A stretch of DNA of 39,011 nt from a virus. This document shows positions 16,808 through 23,920 of the stretch, piece by piece (within the stretch, counting starts at the first letter, position 1; the number at the start of each line of letters is the position of its first letter). The notes below the pieces were generated by a model. That model ran no database searches. It was not told the origin of the DNA and was given only the letters and a program-made list of their open reading frames with translations. A program made the translations under genes and the position numbers. Where the stretch lies: IMG/VR virus record IMGVR_UViG_3300036852_000367, positions 1 through 39,011 of that record; one strand, given 5' to 3'.

Positions 16808-16960
16808 TCAGCTACCCTTGCCGCGACCCTTGGGAGTCGGCATGGCCTTCTTGTCGCCCCGCGTTTTGGGCGCTGCCGTGGGCTTTCCGCCGCCCTTCGC
16901 TACTGCCTTGCCAGGCTTCGGAGTTGCCATCGGTCCCCAGTTACCTTTGCCCTTGCTCAT
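16808..16960 (-). CDS. Small, strongly basic 50-aa protein
   Basis: ATG 16960 overlaps the stop of the previous gene (ATGA). The product is made almost only of Lys, Gly, Pro, Ala and Arg (MSKGKGNWGPMATPKPGKAV), with no acidic residue except one Asp. It lies in the head-gene run next to an acidic protein. DNA or RNA contact inside the head is plausible, but no family is recognised. Confidence 0.6.
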   Translation of the reverse strand: MSKGKGNWGPMATPKPGKAVAKGGGKPTAAPKTRGDKKAMPTPKGRGKGS

Positions 16961-17235
16961 GACTGCATGTCTCCCATGTCTGTGCCCTCTTCGGGCTCGT
17001 TCTCGTCGTATCCGCCTTCAGTGCAGGCCTTTACGAATCTTTTCAAGGCAGCGGCAGCGCCAGCCGTGTCACCCGACTTGAGCGCACTGGCCAGGTCAGT
17101 GGCATGCTGCATCTCTTCGTCGGAGACCTCGCCGTCTCCCTTGGGCTCTGGCGCCGCGGTATCAGCCGGTTCCTCGCCAGCCTTGGGCATGCCGCCCATA
17201 GCGCCCATCATCTCCGCCATGTCAGGTTTGGCCAT
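16957..17235 (-). CDS. Small acidic protein of the head cluster
   Basis: This 92-aa protein begins with a methionine/glycine-rich stretch (MAEMMGAMGGMPKAG), continues with an acidic linker and contains two helices (MQHATDLASALKSGDTAGAA, FVKACTEGG). It overlaps the genes on both sides by ATGA. The strongly acidic pI contrasts with the basic 50-aa and 45-aa neighbours. No family recognised. Confidence 0.6.
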   Translation of the reverse strand: MAKPDMAEMMGAMGGMPKAGEEPADTAAPEPKGDGEVSDEEMQHATDLASALKSGDTAGAAAALKRFVKACTEGGYDENEPEEGTDMGDMQS

Positions 17236-17372
17236 CAGCCCTTACGCTTCTTTCCGCGTCGAGCCACAGCATATGCAATGGCGACCGCTTGCTTGGGCTT
17301 CTTGCCTGCCCGAATCTCGGTCTTGATGTTGGCTTCGCGAGCCTTCTTGGAACTACCCTTTTTGAGCGGCAT
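17235..17372 (-). CDS. Basic 45-aa phage protein (MPLKKGSSKK family)
   Basis: ATG 17372 opens a 45-aa protein starting MPLKKGSSKKAREANIKTEI and containing KPKQAVAIAYAVAR. Short proteins with this start and a KQAVAIA motif are widespread in phages and prophages, usually near head genes, and have no known function. The stop overlaps the next start (ATGA). The pattern match is strong in spite of the small size. Confidence 0.75.
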   Translation of the reverse strand: MPLKKGSSKKAREANIKTEIRAGKKPKQAVAIAYAVARRGKKRKG

Positions 17373-17401
17373 GGTCCGCCTCCCGTCCCGTAGTATCACA
17401 A

Positions 17402-17436
17402 GCGCCCCCGAGCCCGGGAGAGAAACCCAGGGGCGC
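17402..17436 (-). terminator. Strong hairpin after the 297-aa virion gene
   Basis: In leftward RNA, GCGCCCC pairs with GGGGCGC, with an inner GGG/CCC pairing around the loop TTTCTCT. The hairpin lies between two leftward genes, just after a probable abundant virion gene. No long U-tract follows (TTGTGATACT), so it may be a partial terminator or an mRNA-stabilising structure that sets relative expression. Confidence 0.5.
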
Positions 17437-17443
17437 CAGTGAC

Positions 17444-18337
17444 TCAGTCGACAGCGAGCACGAAGGACTCGCTCTTGCCGATGTAGAGCTCGACCTGGTG
17501 GTACACGTTGTCAGTGGCGTCGTACCCAATGTGCAGCTCGACGTGAGTGGAGTTCATCACGAGCGCGCAGCTGGGAGGCGGCTCGATGTAGAAGCTAGCT
17601 TCCAGACGACCATCGTCGTCAAACCCGTCCGCGGAGGGAGTCGCCGTGTCACCGGTGAAGATGCTCATCGTGGTCCCGTTGACCGGGTAGCACATAGCGT
17701 GCAGCTGCTCGGTCACGGTCGCCACGTCGGGAGCCGCATTGACCCCGAGCACCCGGCGCCGGACCGTGTTCGTGGTCGAGTTCTGACGAGCCCGTGGATG
17801 AGTCAGCGTGGCGGTGTTCGTCGAGATGTCACCGATGCTCGACCCTGCCGTGCTGCCAGTGGTGTCAGAGGTGCCCACGACCGTGGTTACCGCTGTATCA
17901 CTGGAGTCGTAGTTCGCCACAGCATGGCAGAGCCCATACTGCGCGCTGGTGCCGTTTAGATTGGCAGCAGCGTTGACCAGCCGAGCCGTGCCGAGCAGCA
18001 CCGGAGTCGTCGCTCCAGCCACATACTGCTCGTACTCGTGGACCCATCGCTCAGTGCCGTTGCGCGAACGAACGCGCCAGCGAATCTTTCGCACCGTGCT
18101 GGCCGCGAAGGTCACGCCCTTGTCTGTCAGGTCTATGCACTCGCCAGTCTCAGCCGCAGTCGTCTTGGCCTCGACCGTGAAGTCCGGGCGCTGGAGCAGC
18201 TCGGCGCGCGCGGTGAGCCGCTCTGCCGCAGTGCCGGCGCCGAGCACGGCAAGTGCAAGCTTACGGGCCATGCTGGCCTGGTCACGAGTGGTTGGGTCAA
18301 ACGACCCGATTACGGGATTGGTCAGGGAAATCGTCAT
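17444..18337 (-). CDS. Probable virion protein of the head cluster, function unknown
   Basis: This 297-aa protein begins MTISLTNPVIGSFDPTTRDQ. It has one helical region (residues 20-50) followed by a long beta-rich, Thr/Ser/Val-rich part (SDTAVTTVVGTSDTTGST). Four spaced cysteines are present. The composition resembles capsid decoration or tail proteins rather than enzymes. It lies between the lipoprotein-like gene and a strong hairpin, within the head genes downstream of the coat gene. I do not recognise the family. Confidence 0.55.
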   Translation of the reverse strand: MTISLTNPVIGSFDPTTRDQASMARKLALAVLGAGTAAERLTARAELLQRPDFTVEAKTTAAETGECIDLTDKGVTFAASTVRKIRWRVRSRNGTERWVHEYEQYVAGATTPVLLGTARLVNAAANLNGTSAQYGLCHAVANYDSSDTAVTTVVGTSDTTGSTAGSSIGDISTNTATLTHPRARQNSTTNTVRRRVLGVNAAPDVATVTEQLHAMCYPVNGTTMSIFTGDTATPSADGFDDDGRLEASFYIEPPPSCALVMNSTHVELHIGYDATDNVYHQVELYIGKSESFVLAVD

Positions 18338-18355
18338 GTCGACCTTTCTGTCGCG

Positions 18356-18562
18356 CTAGTGCGCGAGCCCTGCGTCGGCGCCAGCCGAGCAGGTTTTGAG
18401 CCGAGCCGCCACGTCCCGGACGTCACCCACAGTGATGTCGTCCGGATTGGCGGGCATGTGGTTCAGAGCTTCGGCCAGCACAGTGGCTTGGCACTGGACC
18501 AGTTGATTGGTGGACGCGCCGCATGAAAGTGCCAGCACGGCCAAAAGCATGATGTTTCTCAC
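18356..18562 (-). CDS. Putative lipoprotein, 68 aa
   Basis: GTG 18562 overlaps the previous TGA (GTGA) and has GGAG five bases upstream. The N-terminus MRNIMLLAVLALSCGAS has a short positive region, a hydrophobic core and a cysteine in an acceptable lipobox (ALSC). After lipidation, about 54 residues with two more cysteines (VQCQAT, LKTCSAG) would remain. A lipoprotein inside the head-gene run is unusual; envelope-located exclusion lipoproteins or outer spanins are possible analogues. It could also be a simple signal-anchored protein. Confidence 0.5.
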   Translation of the reverse strand: MRNIMLLAVLALSCGASTNQLVQCQATVLAEALNHMPANPDDITVGDVRDVAARLKTCSAGADAGLAH

Positions 18563-18966
18563 GTGTACTCCAACAGCAGGATGAGCCTGCAACGCGAGTC
18601 TGTGTTTGGGTCGGTGAGCGCGCCGTTGGTCTCGAACTCTGCGAAGCTCACCGTGCATGTGCCAGCCGTTGCGCTCAGGTCGCGCACATTGGCGATGCGG
18701 TAGTCGGTCGGGTCAGACACGTCTGCGGTGACGACCTCCAGCGAGCAATGTAGCACCCAGGCTCTGTCGCACTTGGGGAACGTGATGCTCGTGAGACCAG
18801 TTGTTCCCGAGTCTGCCACCGGCGTGGCCACGCGCGGGTCCTGGTCGCTCTGCGCAGTGTCGAGCGTGACCTGCCCGCTAGTTCCCGAGTAGGTCCACTC
18901 CAGTTTCCAAACGGTCTGGTCCTTGCCGGTCCCTTGCAGGACGCAGCCTGTGTTGGGTAGGCCCAT
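18559..18966 (-). CDS. Beta-rich head-cluster protein, function unknown
   Basis: This 135-aa protein starts at ATG 18966, one base into the upstream TAA, with GAGGG upstream. It is dominated by beta-strand patterns (TVWKLEWTYSGTSGQVTLDT, RAWVLHCSLEVVTADV) and ends with a hydrophobic strand (CRLILLLEYT). Such small beta proteins near the coat gene are often decoration or adaptor proteins. No family recognised. Confidence 0.5.
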   Translation of the reverse strand: MGLPNTGCVLQGTGKDQTVWKLEWTYSGTSGQVTLDTAQSDQDPRVATPVADSGTTGLTSITFPKCDRAWVLHCSLEVVTADVSDPTDYRIANVRDLSATAGTCTVSFAEFETNGALTDPNTDSRCRLILLLEYT

Positions 18967-19478
18967 TACCGCGCCCTCTGTAGGTATTCGATAGCCTTCA
19001 GCATAACGCTCACATTGTCCTTGAACTGGCCCATACCCTGGTTGCATAGATTGCAGAGCCAGCCGCGGAACAGTCCCGTTGAATGGTCATGGTCTAGGTG
19101 AATTGGGCGATCTGCGTTTCCGCAGACCTCGCACGAGACGTCACTGGGCATGCGCTCTGGAGGATTGATGCACCCGATGCGCTTCCAGCGAGCCTTGTGC
19201 CAGTTTGAAGGCAGCTTATCGAGCCGCGCTCGTTCTGCCGCCTTTTGCTCAGGAGTCCAATTAGCGCGGCGCGTGCGTTCGCGTTCGGCGTTCCGCGGCC
19301 TGTCAGCGTGCTCCGCTTGGTAGCAGTTATTGCAGAGACCCTTGGCATACATCGGCCTGTCGGGGTGGCATGGCGCAAGGATACACTTATCGGTGCGTTT
19401 CCAGCGCTGATAGCAGTTGATGCAAAGGCCATGTCCGCCGTACTTCTTCTCTGGGTGACAGTCTGGTATTCGCGCCAT
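18966..19478 (-). CDS. Endonuclease VII-like HNH nuclease with N-terminal zinc repeats
   Basis: This 170-aa protein ends in a recombination endonuclease VII-type domain: CEVCGNADRPIHLDHDHSTG, then RGWLCNLCNQGMGQF. The core includes the HLDHDH metal/catalytic block and paired Cys-x2-Cys zinc ligands. The first 60 residues carry two zinc-knuckle repeats (CINCYQRWKR and CNNCYQAEH, each preceded by a CHP element). T4 endonuclease VII resolves branched DNA during packaging, while many phage relatives act as homing nucleases. Insertion directly after the coat gene fits either role. ATG 19478 lies behind a short hairpin and an AT-rich stretch. Confidence 0.8.
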   Translation of the reverse strand: MARIPDCHPEKKYGGHGLCINCYQRWKRTDKCILAPCHPDRPMYAKGLCNNCYQAEHADRPRNAERERTRRANWTPEQKAAERARLDKLPSNWHKARWKRIGCINPPERMPSDVSCEVCGNADRPIHLDHDHSTGLFRGWLCNLCNQGMGQFKDNVSVMLKAIEYLQRAR

Positions 19479-19488
19479 AGCCGTGCAT

Positions 19489-19512
19489 ATAAAGCACGCG
19501 CAATAGCGCGAA
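19489..19512 (-). terminator. Short hairpin after the coat gene
   Basis: The leftward RNA contains CGCGC-TATT-GCGCG a few bases after the coat stop, followed by TGCTTTAT. It may attenuate transcription into the nuclease gene, which would keep coat expression much higher than its followers. It is short and lacks a strong U-tract. Confidence 0.35.
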
Positions 19513-19516
19513 TCAA

Positions 19517-20809
19517 CTACGAAACGTCTGTGTCATGCGAAGCATGAGCGAACGGAGCCCCGAAGCCAGTCGCGACCTTCGAGATGGTGCGCACCTCGTA
19601 GGTGTTGCGGCCGGGCATCAGGTGGATGATGCTGCCCGAGCCATCCGGGATGGTCTCGAACAGTCGCCCCGAAGCCGTGTACAGCTTGAGCAGCCCGGTG
19701 TTCAGAATGAACGCGCGCCCCTTGTTCTTCCCGGGGTCGCTCACGAACGCCGTCTTGCCGACCGCCGTGCGCACGTAGAATGCCTCGTACCCGGACTCGG
19801 TGCTCTCGCCAACTTCGCGCCGCACCTTGTCTTCCAGTTCCTCCGCCGCTGTTCCCCAGTCCTCTGCGTTGTAGACGACCAGAAGCTTGCTAGCGTCCGC
19901 CTTCTTGAGCCCGCCACGCGCATGCATCAGCGTGATGAGCCGCTTGGAACGCTGCAGAATCGAGCCCGTCTCCAGGTTCGAGGGGAGCCGGAAACCGCTC
20001 AGGATGGTATCCACTGACCGGTCGACGTTGTGCAGTGTGTCGCTCGCCGCTGACGAGGGCAGGAACCGCTCGTACGAGGTGATGATGCTATCCGGGTCGC
20101 CGTCGGTGTACTCACCGAGCTTGAACACGTAGTAGTTCGTGTCGTCCACCCAGGAGCCGGGATTGCCTGCCGTGCTGGAGTCGACAGGCGCTACCTGCAC
20201 GTACCCAAGGATGACGTCGCGCGCGATGACCACAGCCGGCTCGCCAACGATGTCGCCGTCGGTCGTGCCATCCGTGGCGCTGATGACAATCTGGTCATCG
20301 ACCTGGAAGTTTCGCGCATCACTCGGGTCTGCGAATCTCAGGGAGAAAGAGGGGAACCCGGTGGGTGTGCCAGCCGTTTCCTCGTATTCACCGAAGCCCA
20401 TTGCCAGGCCTCCGCGACCCATCAGCTTGTCGCTGAGGTTCTGGCCCTCGCTGGCCATTCCCTTGTCGAACTCGGCTTCCAGAGCTCGGTCCGCAGCTGC
20501 CTGGTCAGGCCGGGACTGGATGACGTCAGCGACGTCTACCTGGATGCTGCCGACGTGCTCACCGAACGGGTGCTGCCAGCGGAAATGCTTGCTGCCGGCC
20601 GCCTGAGCCATCGCCTGAGCGTCGGTCAGGTTGCCAGAGAAGCCACGCGGACCGGATAGGTAGAACTTCTCTTCGACGGGGCCGCCGCCCTTCTCCTCAA
20701 TGTCGACCATGTCGAAAAGAGGAGTGTCTCGGATGGCCGAGTCGTTCGTGAGGTCGTTGTCACCGAAAGTGACGTTGATGAATTGGAGGCTGAAACTGAG
20801 ATCTGCCAT
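19517..20809 (-). CDS. Major capsid protein (coat), HK97-fold candidate
   Basis: This 430-aa protein is the best coat candidate: right size, first in the structural run, preceded by an untranslated leader and followed by a hairpin. The N-terminal region (FINVTFGDNDLTNDSAI) leads into a charged, helical middle (RPDQAAADRALEAEFDKGMA) like the spine helix of HK97-fold coats. A strand-rich insertion (residues about 160-230) follows, then a domain with GFRLPSN and LITLMHARGGLKK. The C-terminal part (GSIIHLMPGRNTYEVRTISK) resembles the final A-domain strands. The start at ATG 20809 has CGGAG nine bases upstream. The scaffold candidate is far away in the map, which is atypical. Confidence 0.7.
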   Translation of the reverse strand: MADLSFSLQFINVTFGDNDLTNDSAIRDTPLFDMVDIEEKGGGPVEEKFYLSGPRGFSGNLTDAQAMAQAAGSKHFRWQHPFGEHVGSIQVDVADVIQSRPDQAAADRALEAEFDKGMASEGQNLSDKLMGRGGLAMGFGEYEETAGTPTGFPSFSLRFADPSDARNFQVDDQIVISATDGTTDGDIVGEPAVVIARDVILGYVQVAPVDSSTAGNPGSWVDDTNYYVFKLGEYTDGDPDSIITSYERFLPSSAASDTLHNVDRSVDTILSGFRLPSNLETGSILQRSKRLITLMHARGGLKKADASKLLVVYNAEDWGTAAEELEDKVRREVGESTESGYEAFYVRTAVGKTAFVSDPGKNKGRAFILNTGLLKLYTASGRLFETIPDGSGSIIHLMPGRNTYEVRTISKVATGFGAPFAHASHDTDVS

Positions 20810-21003
20810 GCTGGCGGACTCCGTGAATCATGTCGGCTACAGGCGTCTGGCCTATACAGCGGCTTGATTTGACGGAGCCTGCCTTGGCTCGACCGGTCGC
20901 GCTTGTGCGCTTTCTCAGTGACCGGGCACCGTTATGACTAATGGCTCAGGAGCGCGGCATGACCCGCAACCGGCTCCCAAGCCACGGACCATGCCTACTA
21001 GGT
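20810..21003. promoter_or_regulatory. Leader region of the coat gene
   Basis: This 194-bp gene-free stretch precedes the coat gene and should hold its promoter, but no convincing -35/-10 pair was found. At 20893-20925 a nested inverted repeat (CCGGTC with GACCGG enclosing GCGC-TTGT-GCGC) could fold as RNA in either direction. A role in terminating upstream accessory transcription or in leader folding is inference. Confidence 0.4.
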
Positions 21004-21324
21004 TCACCGGACGTTGTCAACGGCTTTCGACAGAAACAGCGCAAACGCTCGACCATGAGCGTCACAAAAATGCCTCAATTCCTCTCCTAACCTTGGGTCA
21101 AACAGCTCGTCCTCTTCGTCTTCCAGGTACGATAATTGATTATAAGTAACCAGCAGTGACCCATGGAACTCAGGTATTCCATGGCGCGACGAAACGCGAA
21201 TCTCTGTGTCACCATGTGTCGTTTGATGGTGTGCGACAACCGGGAATATGGCGTTGAACAGCGGCTGCCAAACCGCCACGTACGACCGGAACTGATTACA
21301 CAACTGCTCAGGAGTGATGCTCAT
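21004..21324 (-). CDS. Hypothetical 106-aa protein
   Basis: ATG 21324 has AGGAAGG seven bases upstream and overlaps the preceding gene by 17 nt. The protein mixes aromatic and acidic segments (FRSYVAVWQPLFNAIFP, LEDEEDELFDPRLGEEL) and ends in a helix (GRAFALFLSKAVDNVR). It has no signal peptide, zinc motif or P-loop. No family recognised. It is the last gene before the coat leader. Confidence 0.55.
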   Translation of the reverse strand: MSITPEQLCNQFRSYVAVWQPLFNAIFPVVAHHQTTHGDTEIRVSSRHGIPEFHGSLLVTYNQLSYLEDEEDELFDPRLGEELRHFCDAHGRAFALFLSKAVDNVR

Positions 21325-21913
21325 TGCTTCGCCTTCCTAGCCCTCCAACGGAGTGCTTTGCAAGTGCAATCAGCTCGCGTGCGAACGCCTCGGGCGTGGC
21401 GCTGGCCTCGCGCTTCTCAAGCGTAACAGTGGCGCTGTTGCGCTCCCAGTTGAGCTCGAAAGGCGGGCGTGCGCCGCAGTAGAGCAGCCATGTACGCTTG
21501 CGCGCACCGTGCCCGTAAGCGTGTTGCCAGACTTCACACACCCAGTACGTCGAACCGTCCTGAAAAGTGGTACCGACCCACCCGTTCCCGAAGGGTTGCA
21601 CAAGGCAGTGCACGTACCACGCATGACTTCCCGCAGGGTGCTCGAGCACGCCGCCATACTTGCGCACTGACGCCAGCGCACTCTCGAAACACCCGCCGTC
21701 GTCTCCGCCCGGGTACCACGCCGGGCGCTGGCGGCCGTAGCGCTTCCAGTTCACAGCGGCCATATTCACCCACAGATTGCACGGCGGGTGAGCCACGACC
21801 GGATGCGGTCCGGCGTACAGTCGGGCGTCGTGTTGCTCCCCCCAACACTGACTTCGCCCCAACAACTGCGGGTAGATCCCAATCATATCCACGAACAGCG
21901 CCGCGGCGTTCAC
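21308..21913 (-). CDS. Minimal C5-cytosine-methyltransferase-like protein
   Basis: This 201-aa protein starts at GTG 21913, overlapping the previous TGA and preceded by AGGAAGG. In order it shows VVAHPPCNLW (compare motif IV, PPC), GGVLEHPAGSHAW (compare motif VI, ENV/ENP), and QHAYGHGARKRTWLLYCG (compare motif VIII, YGxPQxRxR). The same block order marks C5-cytosine methyltransferases. The normal motif I and a large target recognition domain are absent or highly diverged, since full enzymes exceed 300 aa. The PPC cysteine is in place, so catalysis is possible. I recall similar short proteins in phages but no established function. Confidence 0.5.
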   Translation of the reverse strand: MNAAALFVDMIGIYPQLLGRSQCWGEQHDARLYAGPHPVVAHPPCNLWVNMAAVNWKRYGRQRPAWYPGGDDGGCFESALASVRKYGGVLEHPAGSHAWYVHCLVQPFGNGWVGTTFQDGSTYWVCEVWQHAYGHGARKRTWLLYCGARPPFELNWERNSATVTLEKREASATPEAFARELIALAKHSVGGLGRRSNEHHS

Positions 21914-22287
21914 GACTTTGCCTTCCTGGCCCTCCGCTGGGCCACGCTCTCGGGAATCTCGCTCGGCTTGATTGGCTCTCCAAGCATCATCTCGGGCACG
22001 GCCACGCCGAGCCCCATCTCCTTGCGCTTGTCCCGGACGCGCTTTTCAATCTCCGCTCTTTCGAGCAGCGCCTTCGCCTTCGGGTCGTCCGCTGCCCTCC
22101 GCTGAGCTGCCAGAATCTTCTTGCGCTTCTCCGGAGATAACCCGTCGGCAGTCTGCGCAACCAGCGCTGCTCGGTCTGCCTGAGCGCGCGCGCGCATCTT
22201 CTTGGCACGTTCCAGCGTCTTCTGCGCGCTCGCCTGCTCCCTGTTCGCAGCGCGCAACCTGCGCTGCATCTTGGTCATCGCTGCCAT
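21910..22287 (-). CDS. Basic coiled-coil protein, function unknown
   Basis: This 125-aa protein starts at ATG 22287, with AGGAG seven bases upstream; the frame is open further but enters the neighbouring gene. It is Arg/Lys/Ala-rich and should be almost wholly helical (QRRLRAANREQASAQKTLER, VRDKRKEMGLG). A short hydrophobic loop (VAVPEMMLGEPIKPSEIP) interrupts the helices. No family recognised; nucleic-acid binding is possible from the charge. Confidence 0.5.
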   Translation of the reverse strand: MAAMTKMQRRLRAANREQASAQKTLERAKKMRARAQADRAALVAQTADGLSPEKRKKILAAQRRAADDPKAKALLERAEIEKRVRDKRKEMGLGVAVPEMMLGEPIKPSEIPESVAQRRARKAKS

Positions 22288-22427
22288 CTCTGCTCTCCTG
22301 TTTCTGCCAACGCCGCCACGAAGCACGCGCCGAACGCAATCACCCACAACCAATGCAGTAGCCCACATGCCCACAGCGCCAGGTACAGCGCAAGCATCGC
22401 ATACCCTCCAGCTACAACTGACTGCAT
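22275..22427 (-). CDS. Small two-helix membrane protein
   Basis: This 50-aa protein consists of two hydrophobic helices (YAMLALYLALWACGL and LWVIAFGACFVAAL) and a short charged tail. The start at ATG 22427 is preferred because an earlier in-frame ATG would add a non-hydrophobic leader. The only ribosome-like site is AAAGG at long spacing. A second holin or an antiholin is conceivable, but it is far from the lysis genes. Confidence 0.45.
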   Translation of the reverse strand: MQSVVAGGYAMLALYLALWACGLLHWLWVIAFGACFVAALAETGEQRWQR

Positions 22428-22494
22428 CGCGTGCACACCTTTCCGCGCATGAAAGTCAGGTGAAACCAGCACAGACAGCGCATGCATTGTGCGG

Positions 22495-22902
22495 TCACAT
22501 CCACCTCGTTACCGGCGCAATCCACCACATCAGTTCCTCTACCACGCCGAGCAGCGCTTGCGTCATCTGCTCTTGCTTCGCTCCCAGCGCTGCATGCGGC
22601 TCGGTCAGTACAATGAGCTCGTCACACGGTGGCGGCGCTCCATCGTGCAGCGCCTGCCACTTGCGCAGCGCACGCGGCACGGCAACGCCCTCGATAACCC
22701 ACGAACCGGGCAATTCCAGCCAGTGCTGCGCCACCCAGAGGCTATTCTCAGACCAACTCAGGTCGAGAGGAGCGCCTGCGACGCCAGCAGGGCACAGGTC
22801 CTGCGGGTCAGTGCACAGATGCCGGCATCCGCGCTCTGAGGCCAGTCGCATGCCCATCGAAGTCTTACCCGTCTTGGGACCACCCACGATGAGTGTCCTC
22901 AT
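22495..22902 (-). CDS. P-loop NTPase/kinase-like protein
   Basis: This 135-aa protein starts at ATG 22902, preceded by a GGAGGAGGA site and overlapping the previous stop. MRTLIVGGPKTGKTSMGMRL is a clear Walker A region (GGPKTGKTS). SWVIEGVAVPRALRKW resembles the substrate-binding part of small adenylate-kinase-like proteins, followed by CDELIVL as a possible Walker B-like strand. Very similar short P-loop proteins occur in many phages with unknown substrate. It lies among regulatory and modification genes. Confidence 0.7.
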   Translation of the reverse strand: MRTLIVGGPKTGKTSMGMRLASERGCRHLCTDPQDLCPAGVAGAPLDLSWSENSLWVAQHWLELPGSWVIEGVAVPRALRKWQALHDGAPPPCDELIVLTEPHAALGAKQEQMTQALLGVVEELMWWIAPVTRWM

Positions 22903-23090
22903 GTTCCTCCTCCTCCGCCGCCAGACCAATTGGGCATCTTGGTGGACAACACAACGCTCGTTGTGCTGCCTCCGCCAATGATTGCGCCATTCAGCTCGAT
23001 GCTATAGCTAACGCCAAGTAGTCGTATGGCATTAATGATGCGTTCCTGCTCATCAGCGTCCTTTGCGTTTATAATCACCTTGATTCGCAT
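22899..23090 (-). CDS. Hypothetical 63-aa protein with glycine tail
   Basis: ATG 23090 overlaps the previous stop. The protein opens with a strand-helix pattern (MRIKVIINAKDADEQERIIN, AIRLLGVSYSIEL) and ends with a run of seven glycines near the C-terminus. The fold looks like a small alpha-beta unit. No family recognised. Confidence 0.5.
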   Translation of the reverse strand: MRIKVIINAKDADEQERIINAIRLLGVSYSIELNGAIIGGGSTTSVVLSTKMPNWSGGGGGGT

Positions 23091-23302
23091 CAGCAGGCCC
23101 CCTGTCGGCAGATAGCGCTGTCCTTGCGCGATCCGCACCGCTCGCACGGCGCCGGGCGCAAGTCTCGATTGAACCTCTTCTCCCACCGGTACAGCTTAGA
23201 GTGGCTGATCCCGATGAGCCGTGCCGCTTGCCGCATGTTTCCTCCAGCTGTCTCGATTGCGAGCCTCATGTGGTCCTCCAGAACCTGGTCCAATGTCTTC
23301 AT
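23090..23302 (-). CDS. Fis-type HTH protein with C-terminal zinc knuckle (1)
   Basis: This 70-aa protein starts at ATG 23302 (MKTLDQVLEDHMRLAIETAG). The helix-turn-helix GNMRQAARLIGISHSKLYRW is the classical HTH_8/Fis pattern found at the end of NtrC-type activators and in Fis. It is followed by CERCGSRKDSAIC, a probable zinc knuckle. It overlaps an evidently related protein upstream. Such small Fis-like proteins probably bind DNA as dimers and regulate transcription or DNA topology. Confidence 0.75.
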   Translation of the reverse strand: MKTLDQVLEDHMRLAIETAGGNMRQAARLIGISHSKLYRWEKRFNRDLRPAPCERCGSRKDSAICRQGAC

Positions 23303-23538
23303 CGCGGACCTGCCGGGCATCTGTGGTCAGGCGCTGTCGAGCGGCACTCAATGCAATATGGTGGCTGTCGGTCAGGCCTTCCGTAACCCCATCTATTCAG
23401 CTTCTTGAGCAGCGCTCCTCGTGTGATTCCCAACGCCATAGCTGCCCTGGTCATATTGCCTCCGGAGCGCTGCAGCACTTGCAAGCAGTACGTCCGGCAC
23501 AGCTCGTCCAGCGTCACTGTCGAAAAGTCGTCAGACAT
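23299..23538 (-). CDS. Fis-type HTH protein with C-terminal zinc knuckle (2)
   Basis: This 79-aa protein starts at ATG 23538 (MSDDFSTVTLDELCRTYCLQ). The HTH GNMTRAAMALGITRGALLKK is again of HTH_8/Fis type. It is followed by YCIECRSTAPDHRC, a Cys/His zinc knuckle. The layout TLDEL/helix, GNM-HTH, zinc is shared with the next gene, so the two look like tandem paralogues. They may bind related sites or form a heterodimer. The ATGA overlap makes co-expression likely. Confidence 0.75.
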   Translation of the reverse strand: MSDDFSTVTLDELCRTYCLQVLQRSGGNMTRAAMALGITRGALLKKLNRWGYGRPDRQPPYCIECRSTAPDHRCPAGPR

Positions 23539-23773
23539 CGTCTGGATCAATCCCATCTGCCCAGTACTCGCGCTCTGCGTGCGCCTTGCTCGCCTCACGG
23601 TCGCTGGACGCTCGAGACTCATAGGCCATCTTCGCAAGGTCGATGCGAGTGGCATTGGCACTTTCCTGGCTACGGCGCGACCTAGGGCCCCTAAATGCGC
23701 ACTCTCTGCACCAGAGACGTCCCTTGCACTCGATGAAAGCCAAACATCCGCACTCGCAATATTCGTTCTTCAT
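23531..23773 (-). CDS. Small zinc-ribbon protein
   Basis: This 80-aa protein starts at ATG 23773, with GGGCGGTTGGGG upstream. The N-terminus has two zinc pairs (CECGCLAFIEC and LWCRECAFRG). The C-terminal half is charged and helical (RASSDREASKAHAEREYWAD). It overlaps the first Fis-like gene by 8 nt and probably belongs to the same regulatory unit. Function unknown. Confidence 0.6.
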   Translation of the reverse strand: MKNEYCECGCLAFIECKGRLWCRECAFRGPRSRRSQESANATRIDLAKMAYESRASSDREASKAHAEREYWADGIDPDDV

Positions 23774-23920
23774 CCCCAACCGCCCTTCAATTCAGTCTTA
23801 TCACGTTACGCTTGCGGTGCAACCCGTTACACAGGGATTGCATCCGGCAACGAAAAACTGTACGTCGCTCACGACTCGTCCACGGTGCAGATTGCGCAAA
23901 CCGCCAGAACAGTCCTTGGA
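23774..23920 (-). promoter_or_regulatory. Possible leader/promoter of the zinc and Fis-like genes
   Basis: This 147-bp stretch is the only gap in the accessory run upstream of these genes. In leftward orientation, TTGCAC and GATAAGACT lie about 16 bases apart shortly before the gene start, which could be a weak sigma-70-like promoter. A 23-codon frame with two cysteines is also present but is not called. Confidence 0.3.

Noticed and set aside
23835-23905. 23-codon leftward frame with a Cys-x2-Cys pair
   Set aside because: Too short, with no ribosome site; it lies in a likely promoter region.
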